Shown piece after piece: positions 25,033 through 32,343 of a DNA stretch of 64,000 nucleotides (positions are counted from its first letter, which is position 1; each line of letters starts with the position of its first letter). The stretch lies in assembly GCF_016862755.1 (NCBI RefSeq), contig NZ_BONO01000005.1:96276-160275 (forward strand), written 5' to 3'. The position numbers and the translations under genes are program-made. Origin of the DNA: Cellulomonas pakistanensis (lineage in GTDB: Bacteria > Actinomycetota > Actinomycetes > Actinomycetales > Cellulomonadaceae). The notes below the pieces were generated by a model. The model made no database searches. It saw only the letters and a program-made list of their open reading frames with translations, and had not been told where the DNA came from.

Positions 25033-25500
25033 GTGAGCAGGCGGAACCCCGAACCGGCGCAGAGCATCACCAGCGCCCCCGAGCCCCTGGGCGCCGACCA
25101 GGCGCGCCGGGCCCGCCGCTACCTGATCCAGATGGGGATCCGGGTGGTGTGCTTCGTGGTCGCCGTCCTGACCTGGACGCGCGTGCCGGGGTGGGTCAGC
25201 CTCGTGCTGATCGTCGGGGCGGTCGTCCTGCCGTACATCGCCGTGCTGTTCGCCAACGCCGGCCGCGAGCGCCGCGACGTCGGCCCGGTCGGGTACGTCC
25301 CGCACCAGCTGGACGCGGCGCCGCCGACTCGCCCGGTCGCCGCCGCCCCGCCGGGGTCGCGCGCCGCCGGCGACGACGACCAGCGGGGCGAAGGCACTTG
25401 GACGGACGAGCCGTGGGGCGACGACCCCGACCCCGACGCGCCGGACCGGCCGACCCCGCCCGGCGCGCCCGGCGACGACACCCCCGGAGGCACCCGATGA
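25033..25500 (+). CDS. DUF3099 membrane protein
   Basis: This 155-residue protein has two adjacent membrane helices (about 36-52 and 54-75) after a short N-terminal segment QSITSAPEPLGADQARRARRY, the hallmark of DUF3099. A charged Pro/Asp-rich tail of about 75 residues follows the helices. The function of the family is unknown; it is common in actinobacteria. The GTG start follows TAGAAT by 5 nt, and the stop overlaps the next start (ATGA). Linkage to SURF1 suggests, weakly, a role near respiratory membrane assembly. Confidence 0.85.
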   Translation: MSRRNPEPAQSITSAPEPLGADQARRARRYLIQMGIRVVCFVVAVLTWTRVPGWVSLVLIVGAVVLPYIAVLFANAGRERRDVGPVGYVPHQLDAAPPTRPVAAAPPGSRAAGDDDQRGEGTWTDEPWGDDPDPDAPDRPTPPGAPGDDTPGGTR

Positions 25501-25781
25501 CCGCGCCCACGCCCGACCCCGTCGGCGAGGACCTCGTCTGCAGCGCCCGCGGGTGCCGGTCGGACGCGTCCTGGGGCGTGCTCTGGAACAACCCCCGGCT
25601 GCACACGCCCGAGCGCCGCAAGGTGTGGCTGGCGTGCGACGAGCACCGCGAGCACCTCGAGGAGTACCTGCGGGTGCGGGCGTTCTACCAGGACACGGTC
25701 CCGGTCGCCGACCTGCCGCGGATGGAGCTCGGCGAGCGACCCGGGCTGCCCGGGCTCGGCGGCCTGCCGGGGCTGCGGTGA
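25497..25781 (+). CDS. Small Cys/His protein of unknown function
   Basis: This 94-residue protein is soluble. It has C15-x4-C20 (VCSARGC) and later C47-x2-H50 (WLACDEHREHLEEYL), a spacing that could form one zinc site. It ends in a Gly/Leu/Pro-rich tail. The start ATG overlaps the DUF3099 stop and its own stop overlaps the SURF1 GTG start, so it is locked between the two by translational coupling. I do not recognise a named family. A zinc-binding structural or regulatory protein is inferred. Confidence 0.8.
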   Translation: MTAPTPDPVGEDLVCSARGCRSDASWGVLWNNPRLHTPERRKVWLACDEHREHLEEYLRVRAFYQDTVPVADLPRMELGERPGLPGLGGLPGLR

Positions 25782-26644
25782 GGCTGCTGCGCGGCAACCC
25801 GGCCGCCCGGCGCGCGATCGGCCTGGTGCTGCTCGCGGTGGTCGTCTCGGTGGCGTGCGTGTTCCTCGGCCGCTGGCAGTGGCACCGGCACGTGAACCGG
25901 GACGCGGCGATCCGGCTGGTCGAGCAGAACTACTCCGCAGAGCCGGTCCCGCTCGCGGAGCTGCTGCCCGCGCCGGGCGCGGCGCTCGACCCCGGCGACG
26001 TCTGGCGCCAGGCGACGGTCACCGGCGTCTACGACGCCGAGGCGACCGTGCTGCTGCGCAACCGCCCGGTGAACAGCCAGCCGGGCTTCCACGTGATCAC
26101 GCCGCTGGAGCTCGAGGACGGGTCCGTGCTGGTCGTCGACCGCGGCTGGGTCGCCTGGGACGACGACGCGAGCGGCGAGCTGGACGTCCCCGCCCCGCCG
26201 CCGGGCGAGGTCGCCGTCACCGTGCACCTGCGCCCCGACGAGCCCGCCGACCGCCGGTCCGCGCCCGCCGGCCAGGTGCAGGCGATCAACGTCGGGCAGG
26301 TGCTCGCCGCGGGCGGGTCGTCCGCGGCGTCGTTCGGCGGCTACGGCGGGCTCGTCGAGGAGACGCCCGCGCCCGCCGTCGCGCTCGGCGGCCTGCCGGC
26401 GCCCAGCACCGACCCCGGGTCGCACCTGTCGTACGCGTTCCAGTGGTGGACGTTCTCGGCGGGGTCGCTCGTCGCGTTCGCCTGGCTGGCCCGGCGCGAG
26501 CTGCTGGAGGGCGCCGCCGAGGCGGCGGACCCGGGCGACGGGGACGCCCCGCGCCCGCCGCGGCCCGCGACGCCCCCGTCGCGCCGCCGGCGCACCTCCG
26601 ACGAGGAGACCGAGGACGCGCTGATCGACTCGCAGCTCGGCTGA
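25778..26644 (+). CDS. SURF1-family cytochrome oxidase assembly protein
   Basis: This 288-residue protein has the SURF1 layout: an N-terminal helix (about 11-32, AIGLVLLAVVVSVACVFLGRWQWHRH with the conserved GRWQW), an extracytoplasmic domain with VLLRNRPVNSQPGFHVITPL and VLVVDRGWV, and a C-terminal helix containing HLSYAFQWWTFS. A polar tail of about 50 residues follows. SURF1 helps insert heme a into the aa3 oxidase. The heme A synthase gene lies about 14 kb away at 41051. The GTG start overlaps the upstream stop. A long hairpin follows. Confidence 0.92.
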   Translation: MRLLRGNPAARRAIGLVLLAVVVSVACVFLGRWQWHRHVNRDAAIRLVEQNYSAEPVPLAELLPAPGAALDPGDVWRQATVTGVYDAEATVLLRNRPVNSQPGFHVITPLELEDGSVLVVDRGWVAWDDDASGELDVPAPPPGEVAVTVHLRPDEPADRRSAPAGQVQAINVGQVLAAGGSSAASFGGYGGLVEETPAPAVALGGLPAPSTDPGSHLSYAFQWWTFSAGSLVAFAWLARRELLEGAAEAADPGDGDAPRPPRPATPPSRRRRTSDEETEDALIDSQLG

Positions 26645-26665
26645 CGCCGGGCGACTCGGCCGACA

Positions 26666-26717
26666 AGTGGAAGATCCGGCCCGACACGCCGAAGCGTGTC
26701 GGGCCGGATCTTCCACT
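26666..26717. terminator. Bidirectional hairpin, shared stem copy 1
   Basis: Perfect 24-bp arms (26666-26689 and 26694-26717) with a 4-nt loop CGAA lie between the convergent SURF1 and ABC-F genes. The outer 22 bp of the stem are identical to the hairpin at 50957-51008. Confidence 0.85.
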
Positions 26718-26745
26718 CGGGGGGTGCGCGCGCGCCGCGCGGACG

Positions 26746-28344
26746 TCAGGCCAGCGTGACCAGGTCCAGGTAGGACGGGTTCCACAGGTCCTCGTCGCCG
26801 TCCGGCAGCAGCACGACCCGCTCCGGGTTCAGCGCCTCGACGGCCCCCTCGTCGTGGCTCACCAGCACCACGGCCCCGGTGTACCCGCGCAGCGCGGCGA
26901 GGATCTCCTCGCGGCTGGCCGGGTCGAGGTTGTTGGTGGGCTCGTCGAGCAGCAGCACGTTCGCCGCCGACACGACCAGCGAGGCGAGCGCCAGGCGGGT
27001 CTTCTCGCCGCCGGACAGCACCTTGGCGGGCTTGTCGGCGTCGTCGCCCGAGAACAGGAACGAGCCGAGCACCGACCGCACCTGGGTGTCCGTGAGGTCC
27101 GGCGCCGACGACCGCAGGTTCTCGACGACCGTGCGGTCCATGTCGAGCGTCTCGTGCTCCTGGGCGTAGTACCCGAGCTTGAGGCCGTGGCCCGGCTTCA
27201 CCTCGCCGGTGTCCGACTCCTGCAGGCCGGCGAGCATCCGCAGCAGCGTGGTCTTGCCGGCGCCGTTGAGACCCAGCACGACGACGCGCGAGCCGCGGTC
27301 GATCGCCAGGTCGACGCCCGCGAACACCTCCTGCGAGCCGTACGACTTCGACAGGTCGGACGCGGTGAGCGGCGTGCGGCCGCACGGGGCGGGCTCGGGG
27401 AACCGCAGCTTGGCGACCTTGTCGGACGCGCGGACCTCGTCGAGCCCGGACAGCATCCGCTCGGCGCGGCGCGCCATGTTCTGCGCGGCGACCGCCTTGG
27501 TGGCCTTGGCGCGCATCTTGTCGGCCTGGGCGAGCAGGGCGCCGGCCTTCTTCTCGGCGTTGGCCCGCTCCCGCCGGCGGCGCTTCTCGTCCGTCTCGCG
27601 CTGCAGCACGTAGCCGTCCCAGCCGAGGTTGTACTGGTCGAGCTCGCCGCGGTTCGCGTCCAGGTGGAACACCTTGTTCACGGTGGCGCGCAGCAGGTCG
27701 ACGTCGTGGCTGATGACCACGAAGCCGCCCGGGTACGTCTTGAGGTAGTCCCGCAGCCAGGCGATCGAGTCGGCGTCGAGGTGGTTCGTCGGCTCGTCGA
27801 GCAGCAGCGTGTCGTTGCCGGAGAACAGGATGCGCGCGAGCTCGACGCGGCGGCGCTGGCCGCCGGACAGGGTGCTGAGCGGCTGGCCGAGCACGCGGTC
27901 GTCCAGGCCGAGGTTGGCCGTGATCCGGTGCGCCTCGCTCTCGGCCGCGTACCCGCCGCCGGCGGTGAACCGGGCCTCGAGCTTCGGGTACCGCTCCATG
28001 GCGGCCTCGCGCGTCGCGTCGTCCGTCGAGGCCATGAGGCCCTCGGTCTCGCGCATCTGCTCGATGATCCGGTCCAGGCCGCGCGCGGACAGCACGCGCG
28101 ACATTGCCAGGTCGGACAGGTCGCCGGAGCGCGGGTCCTGCGGCAGGTAGCCGATGTCGCCGCTGCGGCTGATCTGCCCGGCCGTCGGCTGCGTCTCCCC
28201 CGCCAGCGTCTTGGTCAGCGTGGTCTTGCCGGCGCCGTTCCGGCCGACGAGGCCGATCCGGTCGCCCGCGGCGACGCGGAACGTCGCCTCGGACAGCAGC
28301 ACGCGCGCGCCCACGCGCAGCTCGACACCCTGGACGGTGATCAC
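26746..28344 (-). CDS. ABC-F family ATPase
   Basis: This 532-residue protein has two ABC domains and no membrane part. Domain 1: Walker A GRNGAGKT (about 34-41), signature LSGGQRRRV, Walker B TLLLDEPTNHLD. Domain 2: Walker A GLNGAGKT, signature LSGGEKTRL, Walker B VLLLDEPTNNLD. A charged helical linker of about 80 residues rich in Arg, Lys and Glu joins them. ABC-F proteins act on the ribosome, either tuning translation or protecting against antibiotics that bind the peptidyl centre. The subgroup cannot be fixed here; a housekeeping translation factor is more likely than resistance. The start is GTG 28344. Confidence 0.92.
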   Translation of the reverse strand: MITVQGVELRVGARVLLSEATFRVAAGDRIGLVGRNGAGKTTLTKTLAGETQPTAGQISRSGDIGYLPQDPRSGDLSDLAMSRVLSARGLDRIIEQMRETEGLMASTDDATREAAMERYPKLEARFTAGGGYAAESEAHRITANLGLDDRVLGQPLSTLSGGQRRRVELARILFSGNDTLLLDEPTNHLDADSIAWLRDYLKTYPGGFVVISHDVDLLRATVNKVFHLDANRGELDQYNLGWDGYVLQRETDEKRRRRERANAEKKAGALLAQADKMRAKATKAVAAQNMARRAERMLSGLDEVRASDKVAKLRFPEPAPCGRTPLTASDLSKSYGSQEVFAGVDLAIDRGSRVVVLGLNGAGKTTLLRMLAGLQESDTGEVKPGHGLKLGYYAQEHETLDMDRTVVENLRSSAPDLTDTQVRSVLGSFLFSGDDADKPAKVLSGGEKTRLALASLVVSAANVLLLDEPTNNLDPASREEILAALRGYTGAVVLVSHDEGAVEALNPERVVLLPDGDEDLWNPSYLDLVTLA

Positions 28345-28425
28345 TCGGTCTTCCCTGCTCCCTGTCGCCGTGCACGCGGGTCGATGCCGCGCGCCCCGTC
28401 GTCGCGGGCCGGCACAAACGCACCC

Positions 28426-28431
28426 ATCCTA
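28426..28431 (-). promoter_or_regulatory. Candidate -10 box of the ABC-F gene
   Basis: TAGGAT on the minus strand lies about 80 bp upstream of GTG 28344, giving an untranslated leader of roughly 75 nt. ABC-F genes often have regulatory leaders, but I see no convincing leader peptide. Confidence 0.4.
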
Positions 28432-28496
28432 CGAGTCCCAGCGCCCGCACCGGGACGGGAATTCCGTGCGCTCGCCCACTCCCGCCGCGTGCGTCC

Positions 28497-28572
28497 CGCC
28501 GAGGTCGGCACTCCGCTGCCGGTCTCGGCAGCCCGAGATGCCGAGCTCGGCACGCACCTGCCGAAGTCGGCA
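28497..28572. promoter_or_regulatory. Array of four evenly spaced 14-bp palindromes
   Basis: In the 397-bp non-coding gap between the ABC-F and bioY starts lie four sites fitting TGCCGNNNNCGGCA: 28497-28510 (first base C), 28517-28530, 28539-28552 (a perfect palindrome) and 28559-28572. Start-to-start spacing is 20, 22 and 20 bp, about two helical turns. A degenerate fifth site is at 28604-28617 (two mismatches to the fourth). This layout suggests cooperative binding of a dimeric regulator on one DNA face. The rest of the gap shows only the two -10 candidates. Confidence 0.65.
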
Positions 28573-28673
28573 GGGCTGCGCGCGGGCGCGGTGGACGCCG
28601 AGGTGCGGAAGTCGACAGGGGCGCTCGCCGAGCGTTGGCCAGCCCGGCAGGGTCCGCCGGGCGCGCGGCGCAC

Positions 28674-28679
28674 TAGCGT
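28674..28679 (+). promoter_or_regulatory. Candidate -10 box of bioY-bioM-bioN
   Basis: TAGCGT lies about 62 bp upstream of the bioY ATG, giving an untranslated leader of about 55 nt, unlike the leaderless genes nearby. Confidence 0.45.
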
Positions 28680-28741
28680 GGCGTCCGGCGACCGCCCCCG
28701 CGCGCGCCGCTCCCCCAGCCGCCCGTACCCCGCGAGGTCCG

Positions 28742-29410
28742 ATGTCCGAGCACCGCCCCGACGCCGCCCCCGCGGCCGACGCCGCCGTCGCCCCGTCGCC
28801 CGCAGCCGCGCACGTCGCGCCGGGCGCGTCCGCCCCGGCCCCCGTCGCCCGCGCCTCGGTCGCCACCGACGTCGCCCTGGTCGCCACGTTCGCCGCGTTC
28901 GTCGCCGTGTGCGCCGTCCTGCCCGCGATCCCGACCGGCGGCGCGGTGCCGATCACCCTGCAGACGTTCGGCGTCGTGCTGACCGGCCTGGTGCTCGGGC
29001 CGCGCCGCGGCGCTCTCGCGCTGCTGCTGTACGTCGCGGTGGGGCTGGCCGGGGTACCCGTGTTCTCGGGCGCGGTCGGCGGCCTCGGCGTGCTGGCGTC
29101 GCCGTCGGCCGGCTACCTGCTGGCGTTCCCCGCCGCGGCCGCGATCGCCGGCGGGTTCGGCCTGCTGGCCCGCCGCGCGCCCGGCCGGTGGCGGGTGCCC
29201 GCGCTGTTCGGCGCCGCGACCGCCGCCTCGCTGCTGGTCGTGCACCCGCTGGGCATCGCGGTCTTGGGCTGGCGCCTGGGGCTGTCCGCGTCCGAGGCCG
29301 TCGCCGCCGGAGCCGTGTTCCTGCCCGGCGACGTGATCAAGAACGCGCTCGCCGCCGTGGTCGCCGCCGCCGCGCTGCGCGCCTTCCCGGACCTGCTGCG
29401 CGGCCGGTGA
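28742..29410 (+). CDS. bioY: Biotin transporter substrate-binding subunit BioY
   Basis: This 222-residue ECF-type S component binds biotin in the membrane. An Ala/Pro-rich N-terminal tail of about 38 residues precedes about six helices. The family pattern is visible in VPITLQTFGVVLTGLVLGPRRGALALLLYVAVGLAGVPVFSG, in SAGYLLAFPAAAAIAG, and in the C-terminal LPGDVIKNALAAVVA. GAGGT lies just before the ATG as a Shine-Dalgarno sequence. The stop overlaps the bioM GTG start. The four-site palindrome array lies 170-245 bp upstream. I see no biotin synthesis genes in the window. Confidence 0.92.
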   Translation: MSEHRPDAAPAADAAVAPSPAAAHVAPGASAPAPVARASVATDVALVATFAAFVAVCAVLPAIPTGGAVPITLQTFGVVLTGLVLGPRRGALALLLYVAVGLAGVPVFSGAVGGLGVLASPSAGYLLAFPAAAAIAGGFGLLARRAPGRWRVPALFGAATAASLLVVHPLGIAVLGWRLGLSASEAVAAGAVFLPGDVIKNALAAVVAAAALRAFPDLLRGR

Positions 29411-30198
29411 TCGAGCTCGACGGCGCCGTCGTCACCGCGTACGCCCCGGGCGAGACCCGCCGGGGCGCCGAGCGGGTCGTGACCCTGCTCGGCCCGGTGA
29501 CCGCCACGCTGACCGAGCGCCGGGTCGCCGTCGTCGGCGCGAACGGCTCGGGCAAGTCGACGCTCGCCCGCCTGCTGAACGGGCTCACGCTGCCGTCGGC
29601 GGGCGCCGTGCGGGTCGACGGCCTGGACACCGCGCGCGACGGGGCGGCCGTGCGGCGCCGGGTCGGGTTCCTGTTCACCGACCCCGACGCGCAGGTCGTC
29701 ATGCCGACCCCCGTGGAGGACGTCGCGCTGTCGCTGCGCCGGCTCGGCGTCCCGGCCCGGGAGCGCGACGCGCGCGCCCGCGAGGCCCTCGCGCGCGTCG
29801 GCCTGGAGTCGCGCGCCGACCTGCCCGTGCGCGCGCTGTCCGGCGGCCAGCGGCAGCTGCTCGCGCTCGCCGCCGTGCTCGCCACCGAGCCGGCGGTGCT
29901 GGTCTGCGACGAGCCGACGACGCTGCTCGACCTGCGCTGGCGCCGCGTCGTCGACGCCCTGCTCGCCGACCTGCCGCAGCAGGTGGTCCAGGTGACGCAC
30001 GACCTCGACGCCGCCGCGCGCGCCGACCGCGTGCTGGTGGTCGACGGCGGCCTCGTCGTCCACGACGGCGCTCCCGGCCCGGCGCTCGAGGCCTACCGCG
30101 CGCTGATGGCCGTCGACGACGCTGCCGAGGTCGTCACTCCCGCGCGAGGTCGTCACACAGGTGTGACGACCTCGCGCGCAGAGGACGACCTCGCGTGA
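29407..30198 (+). CDS. bioM: Biotin ECF transporter ATPase BioM
   Basis: This 263-residue ATPase powers the ECF biotin importer. It has Walker A GANGSGKST (about 43-51), the Q-loop region FLFTDPDAQVV with the ECF-type form, signature LSGGQRQLL, Walker B VLVCDEPTTLLDL, and the switch His in VVQVTHDLD. The last roughly 25 residues (from EVVTPARG) are encoded by a palindromic REP-like element, so the C-terminal tail appears to be an acquired extension. The gene is coupled by GTGA overlaps to bioY before it and bioN after it. Confidence 0.92.
   Translation: MIELDGAVVTAYAPGETRRGAERVVTLLGPVTATLTERRVAVVGANGSGKSTLARLLNGLTLPSAGAVRVDGLDTARDGAAVRRRVGFLFTDPDAQVVMPTPVEDVALSLRRLGVPARERDARAREALARVGLESRADLPVRALSGGQRQLLALAAVLATEPAVLVCDEPTTLLDLRWRRVVDALLADLPQQVVQVTHDLDAAARADRVLVVDGGLVVHDGAPGPALEAYRALMAVDDAAEVVTPARGRHTGVTTSRAEDDLA
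30127..30195. repeat. REP-like GAGGTCGTCA element, copy 2, inside bioM
   Basis: A perfect 18-bp-arm hairpin (30141-30158 and 30161-30178) is flanked by an outer GAGGTCGTCA half-site near 30128 and an inverted half near 30182. It shares its word and layout with 22131-22203. It is read through in frame as the C-terminal tail of BioM and ends at the bioN start. Confidence 0.85.
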
Positions 30199-30797
30199 CG
30201 CTGCTCGGTGCGCACCGCACCGCCCGCACGCCGCTGGACCGCGTGCCGGTCGGCGCGAAGCTCGCGGGCCTGGCGCTGCTCGGCATCGCGGTCGTGGCGA
30301 CCCGGGGCGTACCGGCGTCGCTGGCGCTGCTCGGGCTCGCGGTCGTGACGGCCGCCGTCGCCGCGCTGCCGCCCCGGCCCACGGCGCGCGGGATGCTGCC
30401 CGTGCTCGTCACGGCGGTGCTCGCCGGGGCGTACCAGGCCTGGGCGCGCGGCTGGGGACCCGCGGTCGAGGTGGTCGCCGACCTGCTGACCCTGGTCCTG
30501 GCCGCGGCCGTCGTCACCGCCACGACCCCCGCCGACCGGCTGCTCGACGCCCTCGCCCGCGCCGCGCGCCCGCTGCGCCGGGTCGGTGTCCCGCCGGACC
30601 TGGTGGCCCTCGCGGTGGCGCTGGTGCTCCGGACCGTGCCGGAGATCGCCCGCACCGTGCACGAGGTCCGGGACGCCGCCCGCGCGCGCGGTGCCGAGCG
30701 GGACCCGCGGGTGTGGCTGACGCCGGCGGTGCTGCGGCTCGTCGGCCGGGCGCGGGACCTCGGCGAGGCGCTGGCCGCGCGCGGCATCGTCGACTGA
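30195..30797 (+). CDS. bioN: Biotin ECF transporter transmembrane subunit BioN
   Basis: This 200-residue EcfT-type protein couples BioM to BioY. It has about four or five hydrophobic helices. The EcfT signature region shows RAARPLRRVGVPPDLVALAVALVLRTVPEIARTVHEVRDAARARGAE, including the second Ala-Arg-Gly coupling motif. The short length is normal for BioN. Its GTG start overlaps the bioM stop by 4 nt, immediately after the REP-like element, so ribosomes must pass the hairpin to reach it. Confidence 0.9.
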   Translation: MTLLGAHRTARTPLDRVPVGAKLAGLALLGIAVVATRGVPASLALLGLAVVTAAVAALPPRPTARGMLPVLVTAVLAGAYQAWARGWGPAVEVVADLLTLVLAAAVVTATTPADRLLDALARAARPLRRVGVPPDLVALAVALVLRTVPEIARTVHEVRDAARARGAERDPRVWLTPAVLRLVGRARDLGEALAARGIVD

Positions 30798-30858
30798 CGC
30801 CCGCCGCCGCCCCCGCCTCGCCCCCCGCTCTCGCCTCGCCCTGCCCACTTCCCGCCGA

Positions 30859-30910
30859 GATTGCAGCAGATGCGGGGTTCCCGGCGCTGAAGCGCGCATC
30901 TTCTGCAAGC
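30859..30910. terminator. Imperfect hairpin after bioN
   Basis: 16-bp arms (30859-30874 and 30895-30910, GATTGCAGCAGATGCG against CGCATCTTCTGCAAGC) flank a 20-nt loop. The arms are AT-richer than their surroundings. It is the likely end of the bio operon in the 234-bp gap before the metallopeptidase gene. Confidence 0.55.
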
Positions 30911-31018
30911 TCGACGCAGCGGGCGGCGGCGCAGCGGAGCGGCGCCGGAGCAGCCCGCGTCGGGGCGCCGCGCGGCGCTGCTGCTCGCGCTCGGCGGGCG
31001 GGGCGTCGCGCCCCGGGC

Positions 31019-31024
31019 TAGCGT
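31019..31024 (+). promoter_or_regulatory. -10 box of the metallopeptidase gene
   Basis: TAGCGT lies 7 nt before ATG 31032, a leaderless arrangement. Confidence 0.6.
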
Positions 31025-31031
31025 CCCCGGC

Positions 31032-31925
31032 ATGACGTTCCAGGACGGCGGCCGGTTCGAGGGCGGGCGCGTGCAGTCCCGCAGCGGTGGTGGGCGCGGG
31101 CGCGGCATCGCGGTCGGCGGCGGGCTCGGCACGCTGGTGCTCGTGGTGGTCGTGACGCTGCTCGGCGGCAACCCCGCGCAGCTGCTCGGCGGCGGCGACG
31201 GCGGCGGTGCCGGGGCCCCGGAGCAGGTCGCGCAGATCGGCGAGTGCACCGCGGCGCAGGCCAACGCCGAGCGGGAGTGCCGGCTGTCGGCGACCGTCCA
31301 GGCGCTCGACGCCTACTGGGAGCGCACGCTCCCGGACCTGAGCAGCGACCCGGACGTCGAGCCCGCCGTCGTGTCCTTCCAGGACGCCACCGAGACCGGC
31401 TGCGGCGCCGCGTCGTCGTCGACGGGGCCGTTCTACTGCCCGCCGGACCGGACGATCTACCTGGACCTGTCGTTCTACGACCTGCTGGCGTCGCAGTACG
31501 GCGCGCAGGGCGGGCCGCTCGCCGAGATGTACGTGGTCGCGCACGAGTACGGGCACCACATCCAGCAGCTGACCGGCGTGTTCGACCGCGCGGACCGGTC
31601 CGGCACCGGCGACGACTCCGACTCGGTGCGGGTCGAGCTCCAGGCCGACTGCTACGCCGGGATGTGGGCGGGCGACGCGGCGACGACGGTCGACCCGGAC
31701 ACCGGCGTGACGTTCCTGGAGCCGATCACCCAGGACGAGCTCGCCCAGGCGCTGTCCGCCGCGGCCGCGGTCGGCGACGACCACATCCAGCAGCAGTCCT
31801 CGGGCGGGGTGGACCCGGACACCTGGACGCACGGCTCGAGCGAGCAGCGCCAGCGCTGGTTCACCACCGGGTACGACGGCGGCACGGTCGAGTCCTGCGA
31901 CACCTTCGCCGCGGCGTCGCTCTGA
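31032..31925 (+). CDS. YpfJ-family neutral zinc metallopeptidase
   Basis: This 297-residue protein has a Gly/Arg-rich cytoplasmic N-terminus, one membrane helix (about 29-47), a Gly-rich linker and an extracytoplasmic catalytic domain. The zinc site is HEYGHHIQQL near residue 177, with a downstream acidic ligand candidate in RVELQADCYAGMWA. The four cysteines in ECTAAQANAERECR, TGCGAA and FYCPPDRT may pair. This matches the putative neutral zinc metallopeptidase family (YpfJ), whose substrates are unknown. The ATG lies 7 nt after TAGCGT. It is convergent with sufT across a hairpin. Confidence 0.92.
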   Translation: MTFQDGGRFEGGRVQSRSGGGRGRGIAVGGGLGTLVLVVVVTLLGGNPAQLLGGGDGGGAGAPEQVAQIGECTAAQANAERECRLSATVQALDAYWERTLPDLSSDPDVEPAVVSFQDATETGCGAASSSTGPFYCPPDRTIYLDLSFYDLLASQYGAQGGPLAEMYVVAHEYGHHIQQLTGVFDRADRSGTGDDSDSVRVELQADCYAGMWAGDAATTVDPDTGVTFLEPITQDELAQALSAAAAVGDDHIQQQSSGGVDPDTWTHGSSEQRQRWFTTGYDGGTVESCDTFAAASL

Positions 31926-31937
31926 CCCCGGACGCAG

Positions 31938-31972
31938 GGACGCCGGGACAGGATGACCCTGTCCCGGCGTCC
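31938..31972. terminator. Bidirectional terminator between metallopeptidase and suf operon
   Basis: Perfect 15-bp arms (31938-31952 and 31958-31972) with a 5-nt loop lie 13 bp after one stop and 15 bp after the other. Confidence 0.85.
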
Positions 31973-31986
31973 TGACGACCCAGGGC

Positions 31987-32343
31987 TCAGATGTTGAAGC
32001 CCAGCGCCCGCATCATCTGGCGGCCGTCGTCGGTGATCTTCTCCGGGCCCCACGGCGGCATCCAGACCCAGTTGATCCGCACCGAGTCGACGAGCCCCTC
32101 CAGGGAGGTGCCGGCCTGGTCCTCGATGACGTCCGTCAGCGGGCACGCCGCCGAGGTCAGCGTCATGTCGATGACGACGTTGCGGCCCTGCTCGATCGCG
32201 ATGCCGTAGACCAGCCCGAGGTCGACGACGTTGACGCCGAGCTCCGGGTCGATGACGTCGCGCAGCGCCTCCTCGACGTCGGCGACGTTCACGGGCGCCG
32301 GCGAGGCGCCCTCCTGCTGCGGGGACACGGTGGTGTCGCTCAT
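31987..32343 (-). CDS. sufT: Fe-S assembly factor SufT (MIP18/DUF59 family)
   Basis: This 118-residue protein carries the DUF59 pattern: VEEALRDVIDPELGVNVVDLGLVYGI, then VVIDMTLTSAACPLTDVI with the conserved Cys, and WVWMPPWGPEKITDDGRQMMRALGF. SufT helps in maturation of iron-sulfur proteins. It is the last gene of the suf operon. Its ATG overlaps the sufU stop (ATGA). Confidence 0.92.
   Translation of the reverse strand: MSDTTVSPQQEGASPAPVNVADVEEALRDVIDPELGVNVVDLGLVYGIAIEQGRNVVIDMTLTSAACPLTDVIEDQAGTSLEGLVDSVRINWVWMPPWGPEKITDDGRQMMRALGFNI

Noticed and set aside
28345..28430. Leader peptide or riboswitch before the ABC-F gene
   Set aside because: No short frame with a convincing start and no terminator/anti-terminator pair could be drawn in the roughly 75-nt leader.
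25855..30198. Open frame of 1447 codons on the plus strand ending in bioM
   Set aside because: Only the part from 29407 is BioM. The rest is a shadow of SURF1 and the antisense of the ABC-F gene.
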